DNA from: Methanoregula sp.
GTDB lineage: Archaea > Halobacteriota > Methanomicrobia > Methanomicrobiales > Methanospirillaceae
Assembly: GCA_041645435.1 (NCBI GenBank)
Contig: JBAZQB010000003.1
Location: forward strand, 248,001 to 312,000
Length of the DNA stretch: 64,000 nt
Reading direction: 5' to 3'
Under the pieces are notes generated by a model. That model saw only the letters and a program-made list of their open reading frames with translations. It was not told the DNA's origin and did not search any database. Positions 16,839 through 26,017 of the stretch are shown one piece after another. The position numbers and the translations under genes are program-made. Each line of letters starts with the position of its first letter. Position 1 is the stretch's first letter.

Positions 16839-17702
16839 TTATTCCCACCGGTGCTGGTATCCGCGTTTTGCAAGCGGCCGGCCATCAGCGGTAACCGTTT
16901 TTTCTGCCACTACGGTTCCGATCACCGTCGAAGGCACACCAGCAACAGGGAATTTGTCGGGGGAGAGCGTGAAGATCAATTCATAATCCCCGCCGCCATG
17001 GAGCGCGAGTTCGCGTGCCTGCTCAAAGGGTATACCGGCAGCAAGGGGCAGTTTTGCCGTATCGATTGCAAATCCGCACCCGTTCACGCTTGCCAAATCA
17101 TAGAGAGAGAGAGCGATCCCATCGCTGTCGTCCATCATTGCACTGACACCGGCCCGGCCGAGACGCTGGCCTTCCTCAACCCGGGGCTGCGGCTCAAAGA
17201 GCGCCTTTTCAAACTGGAGATACCCGTCAAGCCATGCCTGCGCCTGCCCGGGCGTACCGGTGATACAGACCAGATCGCCCGGCCGGGCACCCTTCCGCCG
17301 CACAATAGAGTCTTTGTCGACAAGTCCCATACCGGTCGTTACTATTGTAAGCTCCCCGTGCCGGTCGATATCGCCACCAATGATTGCCGCACCGTATTTT
17401 TTGCAGCAGTCCTGTGCACCCTGCATCACACCCGACAGGGACTTCCAGTCATCAAGCCCTACGGCGATAAGGAGATATTTCGGGGCTGCACCCATGCTGG
17501 CGATATCCGAGAGGGTGACTGCAGCACTCATCCAGCCGGCCTGCCAGTCGGTCATTCCTTCGACAAAATCGGTAGTCCGGTGGAGCATATCGGTAGTCAC
17601 TACCATGATCTGTTCACCACAGGGCAGCTCAGCACAATCATCAAGGCAGTTCTCCCGCCCGACTACACCCATCACCACGTTCAGGAGCTCGCGGTCATCC
17701 AC
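16839..17702 (-). CDS. thiL: Thiamine-monophosphate kinase ThiL
   Basis: 287 residues, slightly shorter than bacterial ThiL. Metal and ATP motifs are present: DDCAEL (about 21-26), TTDMLHRTTDF (about 36-46), the 'AVTLSDIASMGAAPKYLLIAV' helix, GGDIDRHGE (about 109-117) and the DDSDGIALSLYDLA segment. It phosphorylates thiamine monophosphate to thiamine diphosphate. Its start overlaps the end of the DUF460 gene by eight bases, so translation is coupled. Confidence 0.93.
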   Translation of the reverse strand: MDDRELLNVVMGVVGRENCLDDCAELPCGEQIMVVTTDMLHRTTDFVEGMTDWQAGWMSAAVTLSDIASMGAAPKYLLIAVGLDDWKSLSGVMQGAQDCCKKYGAAIIGGDIDRHGELTIVTTGMGLVDKDSIVRRKGARPGDLVCITGTPGQAQAWLDGYLQFEKALFEPQPRVEEGQRLGRAGVSAMMDDSDGIALSLYDLASVNGCGFAIDTAKLPLAAGIPFEQARELALHGGGDYELIFTLSPDKFPVAGVPSTVIGTVVAEKTVTADGRPLAKRGYQHRWE

Positions 17703-19662
17703 TCTTTTTTACCTCCTTACCCCGTTCGCTCTTATACTCCTTGAAGATGTGCTCAATCATTTCCGTCTTTTTCTCCCGCTCATGCCGGATCTGTACTCCC
17801 TGCCACTGGAGCAGTGCCATATCCAGCGCATCCTTACCACAGAGTCCCTGCTTTCCCCGCACCTGGACGCCCGCCTCCTTATCGGTCAGCAGGGGCACAC
17901 CGGCTTCACGAAATGCAGGAAGGAGCAGCGGATCGCTCCCGGCAAGAACTGCGACCCCGACAACCACGGCTTTCACCCGCATTTCGGCAAGATCCTTCAC
18001 AACGCTCCTGCCCCAGCCGTCGATCCGGGTGACAAAGACAATATCTCCCTCCTCGATTCCCACATCATCCGCAAGTTTTCGAAGACTGTCTTTTGTCAGC
18101 GCGTCCATCACCTTCACCGGAAGCACCTCGCCATCCATGGAAAGTTCCGCGAACTGTTTGATCCGTGCCAGCCGTTTGGCAAGGTTCCGGTTATGGCGTT
18201 CCTCTTTTCGTAAATGTTTTTTTAAGCTGGAGATAACTGCATCCTTTTTTATTACCTCGGTATCCTTTGCCAGCTCGGCATCCCGGGAGGTATGGACCTT
18301 CCGGATACGTGCCTGCAGGCGATGGATCTCGTAATCTTTTCCCTTGCACTCTTCCTGCAGTTCTGCAACAAACGTGCGGAGTCGCTTAACCATCCCGTCC
18401 AGCATCCGCACCCGTTCATCATGTTTTTCTTCAACACGGACAGGAGGCGCTTCCCGTTGGAGGGCAGGGGGAGGGACATCATTCATCTCGCCGAGCACAT
18501 GTTCCAGCGACTGCCCGCGGATCACCCGTGCCCGGACTTCATCGAGATCGTGGCCCGGGGGAATCCGCTTTATCAGGTTCTGGAACTTGTGCCGGTACTG
18601 GCGGTATGCATCGAGAGCTGCTGAGAGCGCGTCCCGCTCGTGATCATTTCCATAGGAGAATGGTGCGGTAAGCTCCAGCTTGGTCTCGACACTCACGTCC
18701 TGTTTCGGGGTATAGGCAATCGCGCTGAACGCCCGGCGGATCTTCTCGACAGAAAAGGGCATATCCTGCACATCGGATGCAATGATGAGGGGTTTTCCCA
18801 CTTTGTAGAGTGACTCGATCACATCCCCCATATTCATCTGCCGGGAGCTCTGGAGATGCAACAGGTTCCCATCGAGATCCAATGCGGCAAAAGCAGTAGT
18901 AGTCCCCGGGTCGATCCCGACAATCAGGTACCGCGGCTTTCCCGAGAGCGGGCGATAACGGATCCGTTCGAGCCGCTTGCCATTGATCCGCACCTGCACA
19001 TCGGAGCCCCGGTAGGTTGAAACGGGGACCTGGTCCCGGGTAGTAAAGACCCGGAATACCACCCGGCTGCACCCGCCGAATGCCCGGGTCTCTTTCTTGT
19101 CATACCTCAGCCCGGCTGCGACAAGCGCCTGCTCGATCTCCCGCCCCTTGAGTTGGACCGCACCGTGAATCTTTCGCACGTACCGGTTCTGGCTCCACCC
19201 GCCCTTTCCCGGTGAGCGGTGCCGGCTCACGATGATCTCGCTCTCGTTCTCAAACGCGATCACTTCGGCACCCGCACCAAGCGAGGCAACCTGTGCGGTT
19301 GTCCGGGCTTCCGCAAAGGGATCGAACCGGTTGAAACTGATATTGTACCGGGCTGCAACCTTACCAAGCGTCTCTTTGCGCTCACCCCCGGTTACCTGAA
19401 CGAGCCGGGTCTGCGGGGGCAGACCCTGCAAAAAGAAGTAGAGTTCGCGCTGGTCCGCAGCAATTTCCTGCAGGCTGTCAACGGCAAGGATATCGGGTTG
19501 TTCCTCCCTCAGCATACGGAAAAGCCGGTACAGCGAAACTTCGGATTCGCTGACGATCGTCGGGCCTTGCATCCGGACCAGGGCATAGACCGGCCTGCGG
19601 GTACGCGATCTCACCGATCCCTTGATGATATCGATGCCAAAAACGTTCAGCCGGTCACGCAT
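17695..19662 (-). CDS. DUF460 family RNase H-like nuclease-type protein
   Basis: 655 residues. The N-terminal half has two RNase H/RuvC-like segments, the second with 'RYLIVGIDPGTTTAFAALDLDGNLL' and an aspartate-bearing DVQDMPFSVEKI strand. A long predicted coiled coil (about 425-500, rich in K/R/E/L) and a C-terminal Rossmann-like part ('GDIVFVTRIDGWGRSVVKDLAEM', 'AVVVGVAVL') follow. The family is archaeal and commonly sits next to RIO2, as here (16-base overlap), which points to a role in RNA or ribosome metabolism; its activity has not been established as far as I know. Confidence 0.85.
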   Translation of the reverse strand: MRDRLNVFGIDIIKGSVRSRTRRPVYALVRMQGPTIVSESEVSLYRLFRMLREEQPDILAVDSLQEIAADQRELYFFLQGLPPQTRLVQVTGGERKETLGKVAARYNISFNRFDPFAEARTTAQVASLGAGAEVIAFENESEIIVSRHRSPGKGGWSQNRYVRKIHGAVQLKGREIEQALVAAGLRYDKKETRAFGGCSRVVFRVFTTRDQVPVSTYRGSDVQVRINGKRLERIRYRPLSGKPRYLIVGIDPGTTTAFAALDLDGNLLHLQSSRQMNMGDVIESLYKVGKPLIIASDVQDMPFSVEKIRRAFSAIAYTPKQDVSVETKLELTAPFSYGNDHERDALSAALDAYRQYRHKFQNLIKRIPPGHDLDEVRARVIRGQSLEHVLGEMNDVPPPALQREAPPVRVEEKHDERVRMLDGMVKRLRTFVAELQEECKGKDYEIHRLQARIRKVHTSRDAELAKDTEVIKKDAVISSLKKHLRKEERHNRNLAKRLARIKQFAELSMDGEVLPVKVMDALTKDSLRKLADDVGIEEGDIVFVTRIDGWGRSVVKDLAEMRVKAVVVGVAVLAGSDPLLLPAFREAGVPLLTDKEAGVQVRGKQGLCGKDALDMALLQWQGVQIRHEREKKTEMIEHIFKEYKSERGKEVKKSG

Positions 19663-20501
19663 TGAATCGCATCCTCACGGTCATACGTGAGTTGGTATTT
19701 CCGTTTAAAATACGTGAGGATGTTATCAATATCCCGGTTAAGGATGGTTTCTGCATTCGGGTGAGTGGTCTCTATCCACTGGGGCCAGTCGATGAACACG
19801 CACCTGCCGTCTTCCATAAGTATGTTATATTCCGAGAGATCGGCATGGATGACCCCGGCATGGTAGGCATTATGGACATTTGCCAGGATCTCATCCAGCA
19901 CAGCGGCAGGAGCTTCCAGCCGACAGCGGCTGAGGTTCGCTCCCCGGATAAGCGCCATCACGACGGTATGCCGGTTCTGTGCGATGGGGAGCGGAACGCT
20001 GACCTTCGGGTGAAGAGCTACCAATGCCTTATACTCCCGTTCGGCAGAGAGCTTCGATGCGATGAGCCAGGGACAATGCCCCTCGGCCATGTACTCCCGG
20101 TTGACCCGTGCTGAATTGAAGGATCGGCTCCCAATCCGGTGGAACTTGATGGCAACCGGCCCGAGACCCAGAGCCTCATAGACAACTGATTCCTTGCCTT
20201 CCCCAAGCGGGGCCCCCAGAGCCGATATAATCCCTTTCCGGGTGAGACTTGCAAGTGCAAGCGTGTCATATCCCCCAAAAACAAGGGCATACCCATCGTA
20301 GGGTACCGGGTTGAACCGGACCATGCCCCACTCGATCAGGCGGGCTAACCGGTAATTCACTTCGGATTCTGCGAATCCGGTACTGGTTATGAGTTGTTCC
20401 AGGGGAACCCAGGAATAGCGTGACATCTGGCGCTCAAGCACCGAAAGAATGGTCTTTTCGTATTTATGCAGGGTGCGGATGTGTTCCGCAGAGACAGCCA
20501 T
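19647..20501 (-). CDS. rio2: RIO2-type serine/threonine protein kinase
   Basis: 284 residues. A winged-helix domain (about 1-85) precedes the RIO kinase core: 'GEGKESVVYEALGLGPVAIKFHRIG' with the nucleotide loop and catalytic lysine, the catalytic loop 'VIHADLSEYNILMEDG' (about 218-233) and the metal-binding FIDWPQW (about 236-242). RIO2 acts in 40S/30S maturation. It overlaps DUF460 by 16 bases and heads a three- or four-gene minus-strand operon. Confidence 0.95.
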   Translation of the reverse strand: MAVSAEHIRTLHKYEKTILSVLERQMSRYSWVPLEQLITSTGFAESEVNYRLARLIEWGMVRFNPVPYDGYALVFGGYDTLALASLTRKGIISALGAPLGEGKESVVYEALGLGPVAIKFHRIGSRSFNSARVNREYMAEGHCPWLIASKLSAEREYKALVALHPKVSVPLPIAQNRHTVVMALIRGANLSRCRLEAPAAVLDEILANVHNAYHAGVIHADLSEYNILMEDGRCVFIDWPQWIETTHPNAETILNRDIDNILTYFKRKYQLTYDREDAIQCVTG

Positions 20502-20615
20502 AATCGTTAAAGTGGTGATGTCCCGGACTATAAAATCACTCCTTATTAACTATCTGGAACGATTCATGACAACCTTAAACATCTTTTATTCTCCAGAATA
20601 AAACAGGTCAGATGT

Positions 20616-21506
20616 ATGCAGTGCAGCAAGTGTCCCCGTGATGCAATGGTTTTCCAGCCCTATTCGGGGCTGCATCTCTGCGATCAGCACATTATTGCCG
20701 ATGTTGAAGCAAAGGCAAAAAAGGTGATACGTGCACAGGGCTGGCTCAAATCCGGCGATCACATCGCAGTTCCCCTCTCCATCGATAAGAGCAGCAGCGC
20801 GCTCCTGTATTTTTTAAAAAAACTTACCGCAGAGCGCCGCGATATAAGGATCAGCGCTATTATGATCGATGACGGAACGAGTGATCCCACCGACACATTA
20901 CACCTTAAGCGGATTGCAGAGCGGCTGGATACAGAATGTATTACGGGGTCGTGGGGGGGAAAATCAGGTGAGGGGGTTGATACTGTCACGCAGAGAACGG
21001 GAGAACCTTCTGCTTCCTGCGATGGTAACTCCCATCACTTCCTTCTGCTCGAAAAGGTTGCTCAACAACACGGGATCACAAAAATTGCACGGGGTTTCTC
21101 TGTCGATGATGTAGCGGGTGCGGTGCTGGAGAGCATCATCCGGGGGGAGGTGGAGAAGCTGAGCGGAAAACCATGTCCGGAAACAATTCCCCGGATCTGT
21201 CCGTTCATATCAGTCACTGCAGCAGAAATATCCCTGTATACCGGAATCTGCGGGTTTGGCGATGAACCGGCACTCAGCCCGGAACAGGGAGACGAACTGC
21301 ACAAGGATACGGTCACTATGCTGGAAAGCTTTACAAATAATCATCCTGCAACAAAATACGCACTCCTGAATCTGGGAGAAAACCTGGCAGTATCCCTCCT
21401 GGGAATCGCAGGTCTCATCCATGCGTGTGAATGGTTCGCGGAATACCAGCAAAGGTGTTGCAATAACGGTTCAATACAGAGTGAGGTGAAAGATGGCACA
21501 GCCTAA
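20616..21506 (+). CDS. TtuA/Ncs6-family tRNA thiolase-like protein with degenerate PP-loop
   Basis: 296 residues with the architecture of TtuA/NcsA (TIGR00269): N-terminal zinc finger (C3, C6, C22, H25), ATP-pyrophosphatase core and a C-terminal zinc-finger-like end. However the PP-loop, normally SGGKDS, reads LSIDKSSS, the PCxxCG pair is reduced to ASCDGNSHHF, and GHNLDDEA reads GFSVDDVA. I infer loss of canonical adenylation/thiolation activity. The stop overlaps the potassium channel start by 14 bases, an unusual partner. It may be a regulatory paralogue or a decaying gene; the frame is intact. Confidence 0.7.
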   Translation: MQCSKCPRDAMVFQPYSGLHLCDQHIIADVEAKAKKVIRAQGWLKSGDHIAVPLSIDKSSSALLYFLKKLTAERRDIRISAIMIDDGTSDPTDTLHLKRIAERLDTECITGSWGGKSGEGVDTVTQRTGEPSASCDGNSHHFLLLEKVAQQHGITKIARGFSVDDVAGAVLESIIRGEVEKLSGKPCPETIPRICPFISVTAAEISLYTGICGFGDEPALSPEQGDELHKDTVTMLESFTNNHPATKYALLNLGENLAVSLLGIAGLIHACEWFAEYQQRCCNNGSIQSEVKDGTA

Positions 21507-23202
21507 ACGAGGGCGGATATGGCGGGTGATCAGGAATTCGCCGGGTATCCAGATATCCATTTATTTTTTTGCGTTTGCCATGCTCATCGCCCTCTATACG
21601 TACATCTTCCACACGGTATATCCGGTGCTTGAGAACAAACCGCTCTCATGGCCTCAGGCGCTGCTGTTTGTGGTCGAATCGATGACAACGGTGGGATTCG
21701 GCTGGCTGCTCCCGTTTTCCAATGATCTTACGATGTTCCTGACAATCCAGATTATGTTGTCAGGGGTGATCATGATCTTCGTCGTTATCCCGCTTCTTCT
21801 CGCCCCGTATCTTACCGCCCTCCTTGCACCCGCCCCCCCACGAAAAACCCCGCATGTGCTGTCAGGGCATACCGTTGTGATGGGATATGATGAGCTCACC
21901 CGTTCGGTTATTGACAGCCTCACGATCTCAGAACACGATATCGTGATCATTGAACAGGACAAGGCAATCGCTCTTGAGATTGCCACGCATTACCGGAAAC
22001 GTGCCTACGTTGTCTGGGGGGATTATACCGATCCCTCAACATGGGCGGCTGCACACATCGATAAGGCAAAGTATATCGTAATCTGCAAAGATGAACGGCA
22101 GACCGCTAGTATTGTCCTCGGCATTCGTGAACGGGTGAAAGGAAAGATCATTTCCGTTGTGGACAAGCTCTCCTTTGAACGATATCTCCGGTATGCAGGA
22201 GCGGATTACGTACTGTCCCCCAAACACGCAACCGGGAGGATCCTAGCACGCCATGCCGTCCTCAACCCGAGCGGGGATGCAGAGCCGGAAATTCCCGGGC
22301 TGGACAGGATCAACATCAATCTCGAGCACACAGCAGAACAGGAACTCAGGCTCATCAACATTCCGGTGGTTTCCGGGTGCAGGGCGGCATTCCGCCCCCT
22401 GTCAGCACTTCAGCTCTTTGAACGATTCGGCATAATTGTTCCGTTCCTCTGGAAAGCCGGGAAATTCGTTCCTGAACCCACTCACGATATCATTGTCGAC
22501 AACACGACCTCCCTCTTCCTTTTTGGCCGGGCAGAATCCATTGTCACTGCGATCCGGGAAGAGTTCAATGCCGATGGATGTTCAGACGCTTTTGCGGTGA
22601 TCGCAGGATATGGGGATGTCGGTGCCGGTGCGTACCAGGAACTCCATGCATCCGGCGTCACCTGCATAGTAGTGGATTCAAAACAACATGCCGTAGAACA
22701 GGTTATCGGCAATGCTGAGGATGAGAGTGTATTAAAAAAGGCCCGCATTGAAGAAGCACGGTTCTGTATTGTTGCCTTAAACGATGACGATGTGAATATT
22801 TTTACCACGCTCATGACCCGGAACCTCAACCCGGACATACGGATCCTTGCCCGTGCCAATGAACCGGCAACGGTTGAAAAGCTCTACCGGGCGGGTGCGG
22901 ATTACGTGGCCCTCCTGCCCATGATCGGGGGACAGACAATCGCGAGGATCATCCTTGCTGATTCTGCCACCATTCTTCTCGAACTGCCAAACAGCGATCT
23001 GGTGATCCTCAAACATGCCAATAAATCGTACTCGAAACCCCTGAAATGGTTCACCAGAAAAACAGGAGTCAGGATCATCGGTATCGAGAGCCAGAGCCGT
23101 TCAATCATCGCCCCGGAGGCAGAAGAGATCATTTTAGAAGGGGATGCTCTCATTGCAGTGGGAGATACCGAACAGTTGAAAAAGTTCATTCATCTAGTAT
23201 AA
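21493..23202 (+). CDS. Potassium channel with two RCK/TrkA domains
   Basis: 569 residues. Two membrane helices (about 20-42 and 78-105) flank a pore loop with selectivity filter TVGFG (66-70). Two TrkA-N/TrkA-C units follow. The first Rossmann loop is altered (VVMGYDELTR), while the second keeps GYGDVGAGAY (about 373-382), so only the second is a canonical nucleotide-binding RCK. It is a gated K+ (possibly K+/Na+) channel in the membrane. It is translationally coupled to the TtuA-like gene upstream. Confidence 0.88.
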   Translation: MAQPKRGRIWRVIRNSPGIQISIYFFAFAMLIALYTYIFHTVYPVLENKPLSWPQALLFVVESMTTVGFGWLLPFSNDLTMFLTIQIMLSGVIMIFVVIPLLLAPYLTALLAPAPPRKTPHVLSGHTVVMGYDELTRSVIDSLTISEHDIVIIEQDKAIALEIATHYRKRAYVVWGDYTDPSTWAAAHIDKAKYIVICKDERQTASIVLGIRERVKGKIISVVDKLSFERYLRYAGADYVLSPKHATGRILARHAVLNPSGDAEPEIPGLDRININLEHTAEQELRLINIPVVSGCRAAFRPLSALQLFERFGIIVPFLWKAGKFVPEPTHDIIVDNTTSLFLFGRAESIVTAIREEFNADGCSDAFAVIAGYGDVGAGAYQELHASGVTCIVVDSKQHAVEQVIGNAEDESVLKKARIEEARFCIVALNDDDVNIFTTLMTRNLNPDIRILARANEPATVEKLYRAGADYVALLPMIGGQTIARIILADSATILLELPNSDLVILKHANKSYSKPLKWFTRKTGVRIIGIESQSRSIIAPEAEEIILEGDALIAVGDTEQLKKFIHLV

Positions 23203-23231
23203 CCGGAAGAATAATAACCGGAAGAATACGC

Positions 23232-24008
23232 ATGGCAACAGATCTTGGGTGCAGGTTGGGACAGATCGAACAGATGATCCGGTACGCTTACTGGAACAGC
23301 GGATGCACGGGTATTGTCATCGGCGTGAGCGGGGGTGTAGACTCTGCGGTAGCAGCAACGTTCTGCTGCCGGGCGATCGGCCCTGAAAAGGTACTTGGGC
23401 TTTCACTTCCCTCTGCAATCAGTAATCCTGAAGACTGCAAAGATGCTGCAACACTCTGTGGACGGCTTGGTATGGAACACAGGGTAGTCAGTATTGAACC
23501 GATGCTTGAAGGATTCCGGGCCATGACGGGATATACCGGATCCCGGTACCTGACCGGGAACCTTATGGCGCGGATACGGATGGCTGTAGTCTATTATTAT
23601 GCCAATCTCGATCACCGGCTGGTCTGCGGGACATCCAACCGGAGCGAGTATATGCTCGGCTACTGCACCAAATACGGGGATAATGCAGCTGACCTCCAGC
23701 CGATCCTTCACCTGTATAAGGACGAAGTCTATGAAGCAGCACGGGAACTGGACATCCCGGATCCTATCCTGAAAAAAGCCCCGTCTGCCGGGTTATGGGA
23801 AGGCCAGAGTGACGAACGGGAGATCGGGCTTTCCTATGCCGAGATCGATGCAGCGTTACGGGCTCTTGAGCAACACCAGTGGAAGGCAGCAACGCCCACT
23901 GAAGAAAAAGTCCTTGCATTGGTGAAAAAAAGCGAGCACAAGCGGCTCTCAGCACCTAACCTTTTAGCAGATCTGCAAAAATGCCGGGATATTGTTCCGG
24001 GAAATTGA
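23232..24008 (+). CDS. nadE: NH3-dependent NAD+ synthetase
   Basis: 258 residues from ATG 23232; the longer open frame upstream overlaps the channel gene and is not used. PP-loop 'VIGVSGGVDSAVAATF' (about 29-44), 'CGTSNRSEYMLGYCTKYGD' and 'LQPILHLYKDEVYEAAREL' identify NadE; 'KAPSAGLWEGQSDEREIGLS' is the deamido-NAD site. No glutaminase domain, so ammonia is the donor. A 13-bp tandem duplication (AACCGGAAGAATA) lies just upstream. Its last 53 bases overlap the convergent pgi gene. Confidence 0.94.
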   Translation: MATDLGCRLGQIEQMIRYAYWNSGCTGIVIGVSGGVDSAVAATFCCRAIGPEKVLGLSLPSAISNPEDCKDAATLCGRLGMEHRVVSIEPMLEGFRAMTGYTGSRYLTGNLMARIRMAVVYYYANLDHRLVCGTSNRSEYMLGYCTKYGDNAADLQPILHLYKDEVYEAARELDIPDPILKKAPSAGLWEGQSDEREIGLSYAEIDAALRALEQHQWKAATPTEEKVLALVKKSEHKRLSAPNLLADLQKCRDIVPGN

Positions 24009-24666
24009 GAAACCTGAGCCCGGCCTCATCCCCGATAAGATTGTAAAGGGGCCCCCTGCAGAACCGGCTTACTGTGGATCTCCAGGGGGTGCCGGGATAC
24101 CGGAGCTCGGGTATCTTCGGATAATAGGGATTTTTCTTCAGGCTGCCATTACTCATTGCATAATACGCAGCCCCGTGGAGAGTCTCGTATTCACCATACT
24201 CGCTCTCGAATGCGGTAGAAACAATATTAGCCATTGCAAGAGTCTTGTCAGCAGAAGGATTGATGGAGATATGCCCATACTCCGGGGGGATAATGACGAT
24301 GTCGCCCTCATGTGCAGAGATCATTACCACATCATCCAGCCTCCGCGACTGGAGCAGGTACTTCGCTTCGCCTTCCAATACCTCATAGACTTCCGGATAG
24401 CCTGACCCTACCGGATTTTTCGGGTGATAATGTCCTTTGGTCTTCACCCATTCGCCGCTGAGTGTACAGGGAGGAATCACCGTAAGATCATAGCGCAGCT
24501 CATGACTGCGCAGCCATTGACGATCCGCATCTGACTTTGCCAGATCACGGTACATAAAATAGAGGGGGGCGTTTGCCTCGCACGAAGGATCGGCAAGGAC
24601 AGACCGCATCTCCTCAATTGTCCGGACTGAAGGCAAAGGGAGAGCCCCATCCCATCCAAGCATCAC
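23956..24666 (-). CDS. pgiA: Cupin-type glucose-6-phosphate isomerase
   Basis: 236 residues of the archaeal cupin PGI family, unrelated to the bacterial enzyme. Metal ligands are in the KGHYHP motif (about 77-82) with E near 93 ('YPEVYEVLEGEAKYLLQ') and the second cupin motif 'IPPEYGHISINPS' (about 126-138). It interconverts glucose 6-phosphate and fructose 6-phosphate. The gene start overlaps the upstream surface-protein stop by four bases (ATGA). Its 3' end overlaps nadE tail-to-tail over 53 bases. Confidence 0.92.
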   Translation of the reverse strand: MMLGWDGALPLPSVRTIEEMRSVLADPSCEANAPLYFMYRDLAKSDADRQWLRSHELRYDLTVIPPCTLSGEWVKTKGHYHPKNPVGSGYPEVYEVLEGEAKYLLQSRRLDDVVMISAHEGDIVIIPPEYGHISINPSADKTLAMANIVSTAFESEYGEYETLHGAAYYAMSNGSLKKNPYYPKIPELRYPGTPWRSTVSRFCRGPLYNLIGDEAGLRFLNFPEQYPGIFADLLKG

Positions 24667-25952
24667 TTCTTCTTTCTCATTACAAGTAAATAATACCCCG
24701 CGCCAATGCCGATGATTACGATGAGAAGAAATGCCGGAAGCATCGTGACCAGCTCACTTGAAGCAGGTTTTGGTTCAACCGCAACCGGTATTTTAAACGT
24801 ATCTGACACCTGGCTGTTATCGAGTGAATCCCGATACCGTATCTCTGCATCGAGCAGATAGGTCTTGATCTCTGCTTCATCACCGGTGTGTATCTGATAC
24901 CGGGCTGTGGCCTTTTCGCCGGGTTTTAAATCCCCGAGATAGGTGGTATCATCTGAGCTGGTAAATGGGTCAACTGCGGAGATCCTTGCCTGTGAATGAT
25001 AGGCCGTCGTATCCCCGTTATTCCTGTACTCGACAGTAATTACATTGTCGGAGTCCGGACTTACTTGGGCAGGGGCTGAGGCTATAGAAAACGTCAGTTT
25101 CCCCCCAATGGGAATACCCACCGTATCTGTCGCGGAGGTAACGATATCACCGTCCCGGTTTTCATAGGTGACCGCAATATCTACGGGATAGGTCTGTTTT
25201 GCTGCATCTCCTGATACTGCCACCTTGTACCGGCAGGTAACGGTTCCATTGCGCGGGAAGTCCCCGATAAAAACACTGCTATCGGTTGGGATGATCGGGC
25301 TTAAGCCGTTACGAAGTATCTTCACCGTCGCTTTCTTCCCGTCTTCAAACCCGATATTCTGTATCGTTAAGTTGAGATAACCGCCGCTGCCGACATTCAG
25401 GTTTTCCGGGACTGCTTCGATCACCTCAATTTTTACCTGAGGCTTGATCTTTACCGTTAAGGGAAATGTGTCATTTACGACACGGTAATCGTTTTGAAGG
25501 ATGTCAGCCACATCATTGTCAGAGGAAGCAAGGTAGGTGTACCGGATCGTAAGAGGGATCTCGTATTCCCCCATAGAGGCGTTGGAGAGGATCTTTGCCA
25601 AAATGGAGACGGTATAAAGCCCCTGCGTCTTGATATCCCCGATATTCTGGGAATCTGATTTGATTATGATGGGGGCATTGCCTGGCGCGAGTCCAACAGT
25701 TACCATCTTTGCGGTTGTCGGCAGATCATCGCGAGCGATCGTCCCTTTGGTGAGAAATTTTAAATCGTTCACGCCGCGGTTCTGTACAATGACCTTTATG
25801 GTAACATCCTCTCCCGGGGTGAACTCATTGACACCCGAGATTTCTGCTGACAGGTGAGGAGTTGCCCCGAGATAGGTGTCGACTGCCAGCACCGGCATAC
25901 TGCAGCCGAGAAACAGCACCAGAATAAATATAATACATCCTCGATATTCCAT
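24663..25952 (-). CDS. S-layer-like secreted protein with CARDB-type repeats (COG1361)
   Basis: 429 residues from ATG 25952, chosen because it opens with a clean signal peptide (EYRGCIIFILVLFLGCSMPVLA). The body is a series of about four immunoglobulin-like domains with recurrent 'ITVEYRNNGDTTAYHSQARI' and 'GDLKPGEKATARYQI' type strands, then a C-terminal membrane helix and basic tail (about 402-429, ending RKKK). It is an extracellular wall-anchored protein. It is coupled to pgi and divergent from a TrmB-like regulator with a palindrome between, so regulation by that protein is likely (inference). Confidence 0.8.
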   Translation of the reverse strand: MEYRGCIIFILVLFLGCSMPVLAVDTYLGATPHLSAEISGVNEFTPGEDVTIKVIVQNRGVNDLKFLTKGTIARDDLPTTAKMVTVGLAPGNAPIIIKSDSQNIGDIKTQGLYTVSILAKILSNASMGEYEIPLTIRYTYLASSDNDVADILQNDYRVVNDTFPLTVKIKPQVKIEVIEAVPENLNVGSGGYLNLTIQNIGFEDGKKATVKILRNGLSPIIPTDSSVFIGDFPRNGTVTCRYKVAVSGDAAKQTYPVDIAVTYENRDGDIVTSATDTVGIPIGGKLTFSIASAPAQVSPDSDNVITVEYRNNGDTTAYHSQARISAVDPFTSSDDTTYLGDLKPGEKATARYQIHTGDEAEIKTYLLDAEIRYRDSLDNSQVSDTFKIPVAVEPKPASSELVTMLPAFLLIVIIGIGAGYYLLVMRKKK

Positions 25953-25963
25953 CAGTGATCCCT

Positions 25964-25985
25964 TGTTGTTATTATTATAACAACA
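25964..25985. promoter_or_regulatory. Inverted repeat between surface-protein and TrmB-like genes
   Basis: TGTTGTTAT-TATT-ATAACAACA is a perfect 9-bp inverted repeat. It lies 11 bases from the surface-protein start and 32 bases from the regulator start, in a 65-base divergent promoter region. Candidate operator for the adjacent TrmB-like protein. Confidence 0.5.
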
Positions 25986-26017
25986 TTTATTATTGCACAA
26001 TATAAAGTCATGTTCCA

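Noticed and set aside
23046..23231. N-terminal extension of nadE
   Set aside because: Lies inside the channel gene in another frame; NadE homology begins after ATG 23232.
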